From assembly GCA_020055645.1 (NCBI GenBank), contig JAECZT010000008.1, forward strand, positions 806,001-870,000: a DNA stretch of 64,000 bases, written 5' to 3'. The stretch comes from Tomocerus qinae (taxonomy: Eukaryota; Arthropoda; Collembola; Entomobryomorpha; Tomoceridae). Position numbers and translations under genes: made by a program. This document shows positions 36,601-50,309 of this stretch, piece after piece. A model generated the notes under the pieces. That model was given only the letters and a program-made list of their open reading frames with translations, was not told where the DNA came from and searched no databases. Within the stretch, counting starts at the first letter, position 1; each line of letters opens with the position of its first letter.

Positions 36601-39600
36601 CAACAGTTTTTATTATTTTTTAAACTTGTACGAGGCAAAAAGCTTAAAAAATAATTTTCAAGAGTTGAAATTCATGATTTAATACTTGTACGAGCCAAAA
36701 AGGCTAAAAAATAATTTTCAAGAGTTGAAATTCAGGATTTAATGCTTATACGAGCCAAAAAGCTTAGAAACAACATTCAACAGTTTTAATTATTTTTTTA
36801 ACTTGTACGAGGCAAAAAGCTTAAAAAATAATTTTCAAGAGTTGAAATTCATGATTTAATACTTGTACGAGCCAAAAAGCTTAAAAATAATATTCAACAG
36901 TTTTAATTATTTTTTAAACTTGTACGAGGCAAAAAGCTTAAAAAATAATTTTCAAGAGTTGAAATTCATGATTTAATACTTGTACGAGCCAAAAAGTTTA
37001 AAAAATAATTTTCAAGAGTTGAAATTCATGATTTAATACTTGTACGAGCCAAAAAGTTTAAAAAATAATTTTCAAGAGTTGAAATTCATGATTTAATACT
37101 TGTAAGAGCCAAAAAGCTTAGAAACAACATTCAACAGTTTTAATTATTTTTTAAACTTGTACGAGGCAAAAAGCTTAAAAAATAATTTTCAAGAGTTGAA
37201 ATTCATGATTTAATACTTGTACGAGCCAAAAAGCCTAAAAAATAATTTTCAAGAGTTGAAATTCATGATTTAATACTTGTACAAGCCAAAAAGTTTAAAA
37301 AATAATTTTCAAGAGTTGAAATTCAAGATTTAATACTTGTACGAGCCAAAAAGCTTAAAAATAACATTCAACAGTTTTAATTATTTTTTAAACTTGTACG
37401 AGGCAAAAAGCTTAAAAAATAATTTTCAAGAGTTGAAATTCATGATTTAATACTTGTACGAGCCAAAAAGCTTAAAAATAACATTCAACAGTTTTAATTA
37501 TTTTTTAAACTTGTACGAGGCAAAAAGCTTAAAAAATAATTTTCAAGAGTTGAAATTCAAGATTTATTAATTGTACGAGCCAAAAGGCTTAAAAATAATT
37601 TTCAAGAGTTGAAATTCAGGATTTAATGCTTATACGAGCCAAAAAGCTTAAAAATAACATTCAACAGTTTTAATTATTTTTTAAACTTGTACGAGGCAAA
37701 AAGCTTAAAAAATAATTTTCAAGAGTTGAAATTCAAGATTTATTAATTGTACGAGCCAAAAAGCCTAAAAAATAATTTTCAAGTGTTGAAATTCAGGATT
37801 TAATGCTTATACGAGCCAAAAAGCTTAAAAATAACATTCAACAGTTTTAATTATTTTTTAAACTTGTACGAGGCAAAAAGCTTAAAAAATAATTTTCAAG
37901 AGTTGAAATTCATGATGTAATACTTGTACGAGCCAAAAAGCTTATAAACAACATTCAACAGTTTTAATTATTTATTAAACTTGTACGAGGCAAAAAGCTT
38001 AAAAAATAATTTTCAAGAGTTTAAATTCATGATTTAATACTTGTACGAGCCAAAAAGTTTAAAAAATAATTTGCAAGAGATGAAATTCATGATTTAATAC
38101 TTGTACAAGCTAAAAAGTTTAAAAATTAATTTTGAAAAGTTGAAATTCAAGATTTAATAATTGTACGAGCCAAAAGGCTTAAAAATAATATTCAACAGTT
38201 TTAGTTATTTTTTAAACTTGTACGAGGCAAAAAGCTTAAAAAATAATTTTCAAGAGTTGAAATTCATGATTTAATACTTGTACGAGCCAAAAAGCCTAAA
38301 AAATAATTTTCAAGAGTTGAAATTCAGGATTTAATACTTGTACGAGCCAAAAAGCTTAAAAATAACATTCAACAGTTTTAATTATTTTTTAAACTTGTAC
38401 GAGGCAAAAAGCTTAAAAAATAATTTTCAAGAGTTGAAATTCATGATTTAATACTTGTACGAGCCAAAAAGTTTAAAAAATAATTTTCAAGAGTTGAAAT
38501 TCATGATTTAATACTTGTACGAGCCAAAAAGCTTAAAAATAACATTCAACAGTTTTAATTATTTTTTAAACTTGTACGAGGCAAAAAGCTTAAAAAATAA
38601 TTTTCAAGAGTTGAAATTCAAGATTTATTAATTGTACGAGCCAAAACGCTTAAAAATAATATTCAACAGTTTTAATTATTTTTTAAACTTGTACGAGGCA
38701 AAAAGCTTAAAACATAATTTTTAAGAGTTGAAATTCATGATTTATTAATTGTACGAGCCAAAAGGCTTAAAAAATAATTTTCAAGAGTTGAAATTCATGA
38801 TTTAATACTTGTACGAGCCAATAAGCCTACAAATAACATTCAACAGTTTTAATTATTTTTTAAACTTGTACGAGGCAAAAAGCTTAAAAAATAATTTTCA
38901 AGAGTTGAAATTCATGATTTAATACTTGTACGAGCCAAAAAGCTTAAAAATAACATTCAACAGTTTTAATTATTTTTTAAACTTGTACGAGGCAAAAAGC
39001 TTAAAAAATAATTTTCAAGAGTTTAAATTCATGATTTAATACTTGTACGAGCCAAAAAGTTTAAAAAATAATTTGCAAGAGTTGAAATTCATGATTTAAT
39101 ACTTGTACAAGCCAAAAAGTTTAAAAATTAATTTTGAAAAGTTGAAATTCAAGATTTAATAATTGTAAGAGCCAAAAAGCTTAGAAACAACATTCGACAG
39201 TTTTAATTATTTTTTAAACTTGTGCGAGGCAAAAAGCTTAAAAAATAATTTTCAAGAATTGATATTCATGATTTAATACTTGTACGAGCCAAAAAGCCTA
39301 AAAAATAATTTTCAAGTGTTGAAATTCAGGATTTAATGCTTATACGAGCCAAAACGTTTAAAAAATAATTTTCAAGAGTTGAAATTCATGATTTAATACT
39401 TGTACGAGCCAAAAAGCTTAGAAACAACATTCAACAGTTTTAATTATTTTTTAAACTTGTACGAGGCAAAAAGCTTAAAAAATAATTTTCAAGAGTTGAA
39501 ATTCAGGATTTAATGCTTATACGAGCCAAAAAGCTTAAAAATAACATTCAACAGTTTTTATTATTTTTTAAACTTGTACAGGGCAAAAAGCTTAAAAAAT

Positions 39601-40259
39601 AATTTTCAAGAGTTGAAATTCAAGATTTATTAATTGTACGAGCCAAAAGGCTTAAAAATAATATTCAAGAGTTGAAATTCAGGATTTAATGCTTATACGA
39701 GCCAAAAAGCTTAAAAATAACATTCAACAGTTTTAATTATTTTTTAAACTTGTACGAGGCAAAAAGCTTAAAAAATAATTTTCAAGAGTTGAAATTCAAG
39801 ATTTATTAATTGTACGAGCCAAAAAGTTTAAAAAATAATTTTCAAGAGTTGAAATTCAGGATTTAATGCTTATACGAGCCAAAAAGCTTAAAAATAACAT
39901 TCAACAGTTTTAATTATTTTTTAAACTTGTACGAGGCAAAAAGCTTAAAAAATAATTTTCAAGAGTTGAAATTCATGATTTAATACTTGTACGAGCCAAA
40001 AAGCTTAAAAATAACATTCAACAGTTTTAATTATTTTTTAAACTTGTACGAGGCAAAAAGCTTAAAAAATAATTTTCAAGAGTTGAAATTCATGATTTAA
40101 TACTTGTACGAGCCAAAAAGTTTAAAAAATAATTTTCAAGAGTTGAAATTCATGATTTAATACTTGTACGAGCCAAAAAGTTTAAAAAATAATTTTCAAG
40201 AGTTGAAATTCATGATTTAATACTTGTACGAGCCAAAAGGCTTAAAAATAATATTCAAC

Positions 40260-41155
40260 AGTTTTAATTATTTTTTAAACTTGTACGAGGCAAAAAGCTT
40301 AAAAAATAATTTTCAAGAATTGATATTCATGATTTAATACTTGTACGAGCCAAAAAGCCTAAAAAATAATTTTCAAGAGTTGAAATTCAGGATTTAATGC
40401 TTATACGAGCCAAAAAGCTTAAAAATAACATTCAACAGTTTTAATTATTTTTTAAACTTGTACGAGGCAAAAAGCTTAAAAAATAATTTTCAAGAGTTGA
40501 AATTCAAGATTTATTAATTGTACGAGCCAAAACGCTTAAAAATAATATTCAACAGTTTTAATTATTTTTTAAACTTGTACGAGGCAAAAAGCTTAAAAAA
40601 TAATTTTCAAGAGTTGAAATTCATGATTTATAACTTGTACGAGCCAAAAAGTTTAAAAAATAATTTTCAAGAGTTGAAATTCATGATTAAATACTTGTAC
40701 GAGCCAAAAAGTTTAAAAAATAATTTTCAAGAGTTGAAATTCATGATCTAATACTTGTACGAGCCAAAAAGTTTAAAAAATAATTTTCAAGAGTTGAAAT
40801 TCATGATTTAATACTTGTAAGAGCCAAAAAGCTTAGAAACAACATTCAACAGTTTTAATTATTTTTTAAACTTGTACGAGGCAAAAAGCTTAAAAAATAA
40901 TTTTCAAGAGTTGAAATTCATGATTTAATACTTGTACGAGCCAAAAAGTTTAAAAAATAATTTTCAAGAGTTGAAATTCATGATTTAATACTTGTACGAG
41001 CCAAAAAGCTTAAAAATAACATTCAACAGTTTTAATTATTTTTTAAACTTGTACGAGGCAAAAAGCTTAAAAAATAATTTTCAAGAGTTGAAATTCATGA
41101 TTTAATACTTGTACGAGCCAAAAAGTTTAAAAAATAATTTTCAAGAGTTGAAATT
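40260..41155 (+). repeat. Right-array block R3, copy 1 (about 0.9 kb)
   Basis: Collinear with 44564-45459 at a constant offset of 4304 (GAATTGATATT at 40317 and 44621, ATCTAATAC at 40745 and 45049, TTGTAAGAGCC). Ends where the second copy has CAGGATTTAATGC instead of CATGATTTAATAC. Confidence 0.82.
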
Positions 41156-44100
41156 CATGATTTAATACTTGTACGAGCCAAAAAGCTTAAAAATAACATT
41201 CAACAGTTTTAATTATTTTTTAAACTTGTACGAGGCAAAAAGCTTAAAAAATAATTTTCAAGAGTTGAAATTCATGATTAAATACTTGTACGAGCCAAAA
41301 AGTTTAAAAAATAATTTTCAAGAGTTGAAATTCAGGATTTAATGCTTATACGAGCCAAAAAGCTTAAAAATAACATTCAACAGTTTTAATTATTTTTTAA
41401 ACTTGTACGAGGCAAAAAGCTTAAAAAATAATTTTCAAGAGTTGAAATTCAAGATTTATTAATTGTACGAGCCAAAAGGCTTAAAAATAATATTCAACAG
41501 TTTTAATTATTTTTTAAACTTGTACGAGGCAAAAAGCTTAAAAAATAATTTTCAAGAGTTGAAATTCAAGATTTATTAATTGTACGAGCCAAAAGGCTTA
41601 AAAATAATTTTCAAGAGTTGAAATTCAGGATTTAATGCTTATACGAGCCAAAAAGCTTAAAAATAACATTCAACAGTTTTAATTATTTTTTAAACTTGTA
41701 CGAGGCAAAAAGCTTAAAAAATAATTTTCAAGAGTTGAAATTCATGATTTATAACTTGTACGAGCCAAAAAGTTTAAAAAATAATTTTCAAGAGTTGAAA
41801 TTCATGATTAAATACTTGTACGAGCCAAAAAGTTTAAAAAATAATTTTCAAGAGTTGAAATTCATGATCTAATACTTGTACGAGCCAAAAAGTTTAAAAA
41901 ATAATTTTCAAGAGTTGAAATTCATGATTTAATACTTGTAAGAGCCAAAAAGCTTAGAAACAACATTCAACAGTTTTAATTATTTTTTAAACTTGTACGA
42001 GGCAAAAAGCTTAAAAAATAATTTTCAAGAGTTGAAATTCATGATTTAATACTTGTACGAGCCAAAACGTTTAAAAAATAATTTTCAAGAGTTGAAATTC
42101 ATGATTTAATACTTGTACGAGCCAAAAAGCTTAGAAACAACATTCAACAGTTTTAATTATTTTTTAAACTTGTACGAGGCAAAAAGCTTAAAAAATAATT
42201 TTCAAGAGTTGAAATTCATGATTTAATACTTGTACGAGCCAAAAAGTTTAAAAAATAATTTTCAAGAGTTGAAATTCAGGATTTAATGCTTATACGAGCC
42301 AAAAAGCTTAAAAATAACATTCAACAGTTTTAATTATTTTTTAAACTTGTACGAGGCAAAAAGCTTAAAAAATAATTTTCAAGAGTTGAAATTCATGATT
42401 TAATACTTGTACGAGCCAAAAAGTTTAAAAAATAATTTTCAAGAGTTGAAATTCAGGATTTAATACTTGTACGAGCCAAAAAGTTTAAAAATAACATTCA
42501 ACAGTTTTAATTATTTTTTAAACTTGTACGAGGCAAAAAGCTTAAAAAATAATTTTCAAGAGTTGAAATTCAAGATTTATTAATTGTACGAGCCAAAAGG
42601 CTTAAAAATAACATTCAACAGTTTTTATTATTTTTTAAACTTGTACGAGGCAAAAAGCTTAAAAAATAATTTTCAAGAGTTGAAATTCAAGATTTATTAA
42701 TTGTACGAGCCAAAAGGCTTAAAAATAATATTCAAGAGTTGAAATTCAGGATTTAATGCTTATACGAGCCAAAAAGCTTAGAAACAACATTCAACAGTTT
42801 TAATTATTTTTTTAACTTGTACGAGGCAAAAAGCTTAAAAAATAATTTTCAAGAGTTGAAATTCATGATTTAATACTTGTACGAGCCAAAAAGTTTAAAA
42901 AATAATTTTCAAGAGTTGAAATTCATGATTTAATACTTGTACGAGCCAAAAAGTTTAAAAAATAATTTTCAAGAGTTGAAATTCATGATTTAATACTTGT
43001 ACGAGCCAAAAAGCTTAGAAACAACATTCAACAGTTTTAATTATTTTTTAAACTTGTACGAGGCAAAAAGCTTAAAAAATAATTTTCAAGAGTTGAAATT
43101 CAGGATTTAATGCTTATACGAGCCAAAAAGCTTAAAAATAACATTCAACAGTTTTTATTATTTTTTAAACTTGTACAGGGCAAAAAGCTTAAAAAATAAT
43201 TTTCAAGAGTTGAAATTCAAGATTTATTAATTGTACGAGCCAAAAGGCTTAAAAATAATATTCAAGAGTTGAAATTCAGGATTTAATGCTTATACGAGCC
43301 AAAAAGCTTAAAAATAACATTCAACTGTTTTAATTATTTTTAAACTTGTACGAGGCAAAAAGCTTAAAAAATAATTTTCAAGAGTTGAAATTCAAGATTT
43401 ATTAATTGTACGAGCCAAAAAGCCTAAAAAATAATTTTCAAGTGTTGAAATTCAGGATTTAATGCTTATACGAGCCAAAAAGCTTAAAAATAACATTCAA
43501 CAGTTTTAATTATTTTTTAAACTTGTACGAGGCAAAAAGCTTAAAAAATAATTTTCAAGAGTTGAAATTCAAGATTTATTAATTGTACGAGCCAAAAAGC
43601 CTAAAAAATAATTTTCAAGAGTTGAAATTCAGGATTTAATGCTTATACGAGCCAAAAAGCTTAAAAATAACATTCAACAGTTTTAATTATTTTTTAAACT
43701 TGTACGAGGCAAAAAGCTTAAAAAATAATTTTCAAGAGTTGAAATTCATGATGTAATACTTGTACGAGCCAAAAAGCTTATAAACAACATTCAACAGTTT
43801 TAATTATTTATTAAACTTGTACGAGGCAAAAAGCTTAAAAAATAATTTTCAAGAGTTTAAATTCATGATTTAATACTTGTACGAGCCAAAAAGTTTAAAA
43901 AATAATTTGCAAGAGTTGAAATTCATGATTTAATACTTGTACGAGCCAAAAAGCCTAAAAAATAATTTTCAAGAGTTGAAATTCAAGATTTAATAATTGT
44001 ACGAGCCAAAAGGCTTAAAAATAATATTCAACAGTTTTAGTTATTTTTTAAACTTGTACGAGGCAAAAAGCTTAAAAAATAATTTTCAAGAATTGATATT

Positions 44101-44563
44101 CATGATTTAATACTTGTACGAGCCAAAAAGCCTAAAAAATAATTTTCAAGAGTTGAAATTCAGGATTTAATGCTTATACGAGCCAAAAAGCTTAAAAATA
44201 ACATTCAACAGTTTTAATTATTTTTTAAACTTGTACGAGGCAAAAAGCTTAAAAAATAATTTTCAAGAGTTGAAATTCAAGATTTATTAATTGTACGAGC
44301 CAAAACGCTTAAAAATAATATTCAACAGTTTTAATTATTTTTTAAACTTGTACGAGGCAAAAAGCTTAAAAAATAATTTTCAAGAGTTGAAATTCATGAT
44401 TTATAACTTGTACGAGCCAAAAAGTTTAAAAAATAATTTTCAAGAGTTGAAATTCATGATTAAATACTTGTACGAGCCAAAAAGTTTAAAAAATAATTTT
44501 CAAGAGTTGAAATTCATGATTTAATACTTGTACGAGCCAAAAAGCTTAAAAATAACATTCAAC

Positions 44564-45459
44564 AGTTTTAATTATTTTTTAAACTTGTACGAGGCAAAAA
44601 GCTTAAAAAATAATTTTCAAGAATTGATATTCATGATTTAATACTTGTACGAGCCAAAAAGCCTAAAAAATAATTTTCAAGAGTTGAAATTCAGGATTTA
44701 ATGCTTATACGAGCCAAAAAGCTTAAAAATAACATTCAACAGTTTTAATTATTTTTTAAACTTGTACGAGGCAAAAAGCTTAAAAAATAATTTTCAAGAG
44801 TTGAAATTCAAGATTTATTAATTGTACGAGCCAAAACGCTTAAAAATAATATTCAACAGTTTTAATTATTTTTTAAACTTGTACGAGGCAAAAAGCTTAA
44901 AAAATAATTTTCAAGAGTTGAAATTCATGATTTATAACTTGTACGAGCCAAAAAGTTTAAAAAATAATTTTCAAGAGTTGAAATTCATGATTAAATACTT
45001 GTACGAGCCAAAAAGTTTAAAAAATAATTTTCAAGAGTTGAAATTCATGATCTAATACTTGTACGAGCCAAAAAGTTTAAAAAATAATTTTCAAGAGTTG
45101 AAATTCATGATTTAATACTTGTAAGAGCCAAAAAGCTTAGAAACAACATTCAACAGTTTTAATTATTTTTTAAACTTGTACGAGGCAAAAAGCTTAAAAA
45201 ATAATTTTCAAGAGTTGAAATTCATGATTTAATACTTGTACGAGCCAAAAAGTTTAAAAAATAATTTTCAAGAGTTGAAATTCATGATTTAATACTTGTA
45301 CGAGCCAAAAAGCTTAAAAATAACATTCAACAGTTTTAATTATTTTTTAAACTTGTACGAGGCAAAAAGCTTAAAAAATAATTTTGAAGAGTTGAAATTC
45401 ATGATTTAATACTTGTACGAGCCAAAAAGTTTAAAAAATAATTTTCAAGAGTTGAAATT
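44564..45459 (+). repeat. Right-array block R3, copy 2
   Basis: Second copy at offset 4304, differing by AATTTTGAAGAG near 45382. Part of the same block also lies just upstream at 44090-44520 (offset about 531), so this neighbourhood holds a local tandem duplication as well. Confidence 0.8.
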
Positions 45460-48400
45460 CAGGATTTAATGCTTATACGAGCCAAAAAGCTTAAAAATAA
45501 CATTCAACAGTTTTAATTATTTTTTAAACTTGTACGAGGCAAAAAGCTTAAAAAATAATTTTCAAGAGTTGAAATTCAAGATTTATTAATTGTACGAGCC
45601 AAAAGGCTTAAAAATAACATTCAACAGTTTTTATTATTTTTTAAACTTGTACAGGGCAAAAAGCTTAAAAAATAATTTTCAAGAGTTGAAATTCAAGATT
45701 TATTAATTGTACGAGCCAAAAGGCTTAAAAATAATATTCAAGAGTTGAAATTCAGGATTTAATGCTTATACGAGCCAAAAAGCTTAGAAACAACATTCAA
45801 CAGTTTTAATTATTTTTTTAACTTGTACGAGGCAAAAAGCTTAAAAAATAATTTTCAAGAGTTGAAATTCATGATTTATAACTTGTACGAGCCAAAAAGT
45901 TTAAAAAATAATTTTCAAGAGTTGAAATTCATGATTAAATACTTGTACGAGCCAAAAAGTTTAAAAAATAATTTTCAAGAGTTGAAATTCATGATCTAAT
46001 ACTTGTACGAGCCAAAAAGTTTAAAAAATAATTTTCAAGAGTTGAAATTCATGATTTAATACTTGTAAGAGCCAAAAAGCTTAGAAACAACATTCAACAG
46101 TTTTAATTATTTTTTAAACTTGTACGAGGCAAAAAGCTTAAAAAATAATTTTCAAGAGTTGAAATTCATGATTTAATACTTGTACGAGCCAAAAAGTTTA
46201 AAAAATAATTTTCAAGAGTTGAAATTCATGATTTAATACTTGTACGAGCCAAAAAGCTTAGAAACAACATTCAACAGTTTTAATTATTTTTTAAACTTGT
46301 ACGAGGCAAAAAGCTTAAAAAATAATTTTCAAGAGTTGAAATTCATGATTTAATACTTGTACGAGCCAAAAAGTTTAAAAAATAATTTTCAAGAGTTGAA
46401 ATTCAGGATTTAATGCTTATACGAGCCAAAAAGCTTAAAAATAACATTCAACAGTTTTAATTATTTTTTAAACTTGTACGAGGCAAAAAGCTTAAAAAAT
46501 AATTTTCAAGAGTTGAAATTCAAGATTTATTAATTGTACGAGCCAAAAGGCTTAAAAATAATATTCAACAGTTTTAATTATTTTTTAAACTTGTACGAGG
46601 CAAAAAGCTTAAAAAATAATTTTCAAGAGTTGAAATTCATGATTTAATACTTGTCAGAGCCAAAAAGTTTAAAAAATAATTTTCAAGAGATGAAATTCAT
46701 GATTTAATACCTATACGAGCCAAAAAGCTTAAGAATAACATTCAACAGTTTTAATTATTTTTTAAACTTGTACGAGGCAAAAAGTTTAAAAAATAATTTT
46801 CAAGAGTTGAAATTCATGATTTAATACTTGTACGAGCCAAAAAGCTTAAAAATAACATTCAACAGTTTTAATTATTTTTTAAACTTGTACGAGGCAAAAA
46901 GCTTAAAAAATAATTTTCAAGAGTTGAAATTCATGATTTAATACTTGTACGAGCCAAAAAGTTTAAAAAATAATTTTCAAGAGTTGAAATTCATGATTTA
47001 ATACTTGTACGAGCCAAAAAGTTTAAAAAATAATTTTCAAGAGTTGAAATTCATGATTTAATACTTGTACGAGCCAAAAAGCTTAAAAATAATATTCAAC
47101 AGTTTTAATTATTTTTTAAACTTGTACGAGGCAAAAAGCTTAAAAAATAATTTTCAAGAATTGATATTCATGATTTAATACTTGTACGAGCCAAAAAGCC
47201 TAAAAAATAATTTTCAAGAGTTGAAATTCAGGATTTAATGCTTATACGAGCCAAAAAGCTTAAAAATAACATTCAACAGTTTTAATTATTTTTTAAACTT
47301 GTACGAGGCAAAAAGCTTAAAAAATAATTTTCAAGAGTTGAAATTCAAGATTTATTAATTGTACGAGCCAAAACGCTTAAAAATAATATTCAACAGTTTT
47401 AATTATTTTTTAAACTTGTACGAGGCAAAAAGCTTAAAAAATAATTTTCAAGAGTTGAAATTCATGATTTATAACTTGTACGAGCCAAAAAGTTTAAAAA
47501 ATAATTTTCAAGAGTTGAAATTCATGATTTAATACTTGTACGAGCCAAAAAGTTTAAAAAATAATTTTCAAGAGTTGAAATTCATGATTTAATACTTGTA
47601 CGAGCCAAAAAGTTTAAAAAATAATTTTCAAGAGTTGAAATTCATGATTTAATACTTGTACGAGCCAAAAAGTTTAAAAAATAATTTTCAAGAGTTGAAA
47701 TTCATGATTTAATACTTGTACGAGCCAAAAAGCTTAGAAACAACATTCAACAGTTTTAATTATTTTTTAAACTTGTACGAGGCAAAAAGCTTAAAAAATA
47801 ATTTTCAAGAGTTGAAATTCATGATTAAATACTTGTACGAGCCAAAAAGTTTAAAAAATAATTTTCAAGAGTTGAAATTCAGGATTTAATGCTTATACGA
47901 GCCAAAAAGCTTAAAAATAACATTCAACAGTTTTTATTATTTTTTAAACTTGTACAGGGCAAAAAGCTTAAAAAATAATTTTCAAGAGTTGAAATTCATG
48001 ATTTAATACTTGTACGAGCCAAAAAGTTTAAAAAATAATTTTCAAGAGTTGAAATTCATGATTTAATACTTGTACGAGCCAAAACGCTTAAAAATAATAT
48101 TCAACAGTTTTAATTATTTTTTAAACTTGTACGAGGCAAAAAGCTTAAAAAATAATTTTCAAGAGTTGAAATTCATGATTTAATACTTGTACGAGCCAAA
48201 AAGCCTAAAAAATAATTTTCAAGAGTTGAAATTCAAGATTTAATGCTTATACGAGCCAAAAAGCTTAAAAATAACATTCAACAGTTTTAATTATTTTTTA
48301 AACTTGTACGAGGCAAAAAGCTTAAAAAATAATTTTCAAGAGTTGAAATTCAAGATTTAATAATTGTACGAGCCAAAAGGCTTAAAAATAATATTCAACA

Positions 48401-48479
48401 GTTTTAATTATTTTTTAAACTTGTACGAGGCAAAAAGCTTAAAAAATAATTTTCAAGAGTTGAAATTCATGATTTAATA

Positions 48480-48890
48480 CTTGTACGAGCCAAAAAGTTT
48501 AAAAAATAATTTGCAAGAGTTGAAATTCATGATTTAATACTTGTACAAGCCAAAAAGTTTAAAAAATAATTTTGAAAAGTTGAAATTCAAGATTTAATAA
48601 TTGTACGAGCCAAAAGGCTTAAAAATAATATTCAACAGTTTTAGTTATTTTTTAAACTTGTACGAGCCAAAAAGCTTAAAAATAACATTCAACAGTTTTT
48701 ATTATTTTTTAAACTTGTACAGGGCAAAAAGCTTAAAAAATAATTTTCAAGAGTTGAAATTCATGATTTATAACTTGTACGAGCCAAAAAGTTTAAAAAA
48801 TAATTTTCAAGAGTTGAAATTCATGATTTAATACTTGTACGAGCCAAAAAGTTTAAAAAATAATTTTCAAGAGTTGAAATTCATGATTTA
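48480..48890 (+). repeat. Block R4 with B-B junction, copy 1
   Basis: Two B monomers follow each other at 48601 and 48658 with a GAGCC box between them, against the usual B-then-GAGGC rule. Flanking variants ATTTGCAAGAG, TTGTACAAGCC, TTTTGAAAAGTTG and TTTTAGTTATT recur in the copies at 49720 and 58673. The tandem B monomers account for the altered open frame here. Confidence 0.83.
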
Positions 48891-49189
48891 ATACTTGTAC
48901 GAGCCAAAAAGCTTAGAAACAACATTCAACAGTTTTAATTATTTTTTAAACTTGTACGAGGCAAAAAGCTTAAAAAATAATTTTCAAGAGTTGAAATTCA
49001 TGATTTAATACTTGTACGAGCCAAAAGGCTTAAAAATAATATTCAACAGTTTTAATTATTTTTTAAACTTGTACGAGGCAAAAAGCTTAAAAAATAATTT
49101 TCAAGAGTTGAAATTCATGATTTATTAATTGTACGAGCCAAAAGGCTTAAAAAATAATTTTCAAGAGTTGAAATTCATGATTTAATACT

Positions 49190-49249
49190 TGTACGAGCCA
49201 AAAAGCTTAAAAAAATAATTTTCAAGAGTTGAAATTCATGATTTAATAC
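49190..49249 (+). repeat. A monomer with extra A and rule-breaking GAGGC box after it
   Basis: The monomer has a seven-A run (GCTTAAAAAAATAATTTTCA) where six is normal, and the following monomer, at 49250, carries GAGGC although it follows an A. Both features suggest a small unequal-exchange event or an indel in this interval. Confidence 0.7.
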
Positions 49250-49719
49250 TTGTACGAGGCAAAAAGCTTAAAAAATAATTTTCAAGAGTTGAAATTCATG
49301 ATTTAATACTTGTACGAGCCAAAAAGCTTAAAAATAATATTCAACAGTTTTAATTATTTTTTAAACTTGTACGAGGCAAAAAGCTTAAAAAATAATTTTC
49401 AAGAGTTGAAATTCATGATTTAATACTTGTACGAGCCAAAAAGTTTAAAAAATAATTTTCAAGAGTTGAAATTCAAGATTTAATGCTTATACGAGCCAAA
49501 AAGCTTAAAAATAACATTCAACAGTTTTAATTATTTTTTAAACTTGTACGAGGCAAAAAGCTTAAAAAATAATTTTCAAGAGTTGAAATTCAAGATTTAA
49601 TAATTGTACGAGCCAAAAGGCTTAAAAATATTATTCAACAGTTTTAATTATTTTTTAAACTTGTACGAGGCAAAAAGCTTAAAAAATAATTTTGAAGAGT
49701 TTAAATTCATGATTTAATA

Positions 49720-50130
49720 CTTGTACGAGCCAAAAAGTTTAAAAAATAATTTGCAAGAGTTGAAATTCATGATTTAATACTTGTACAAGCCAAAAAGTTT
49801 AAAAAATAATTTTGAAAAGTTGAAATTCAAGATTTAATAATTGTACGAGCCAAAAGGCTTAAAAATAATATTCAACAGTTTTAGTTATTTTTTAAACTTG
49901 TACGAGCCAAAAAGCTTAAAAATAACATTCAACAGTTTTAATTATTTTTTAAACTTGTACGAGGCAAAAAGCTTAAAAAATAATTTTCAAGAGTTGAAAT
50001 TCATGATTTATAACTTGTACGAGCCAAAAAGTTTAAAAAATAATTTTCAAGAGTTGAAATTCATGATTTAATACTTGTACGAGCCAAAAAGTTTAAAAAA
50101 TAATTTTCAAGAGTTGAAATTCATGATTTA
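49720..50130 (+). repeat. Block R4 with B-B junction, copy 2
   Basis: Matches 48480-48890 at offset 1240, with second B at 49898. The second B ends in TTTTAATTATT and the next box is GAGGC, whereas copy 1 has TTTTTATTATT followed by ACAGGGC. Confidence 0.82.
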
Positions 50131-50251
50131 ATACTTGTACGAGCCAAAAAGCTTAGAAACAACATTCAACAGTTTTAATTATTTTTTAAACTTGTACGAG
50201 GCAAAAAGCTTAAAAAATAATTTTCAAGAATTGATATTCATGATTTAATAC

Positions 50252-50309
50252 TTGTACGAGCCAAAAAGCCTAAAAAATAATATTCAAGAGTTTTAATTAT
50301 TTTTTAAAC
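50252..50309 (+). repeat. A/B hybrid monomer of reciprocal type (58 bp)
   Basis: The head is A (GCCTAAAAAATAATATTCAA), the next bases are A-like (GAG), and the tail is B (TTTTAATTATTTTTTAAAC), joined at the shared TTCAA core. It is the only such reciprocal form I noticed. A related 58-bp A-head/B-tail monomer lies at about 50440-50497, and an unusual AAAAATTATTTTCAAG spacer near 50391. Confidence 0.8.

Noticed and set aside
48601-48831. 76-codon open frames starting MYEPKGLKII at 48601, 49841, 53907 and 58794
   Set aside because: Produced by the B-B junction, since B monomers are open in this frame. Same TTG start in the box; no independent coding evidence.
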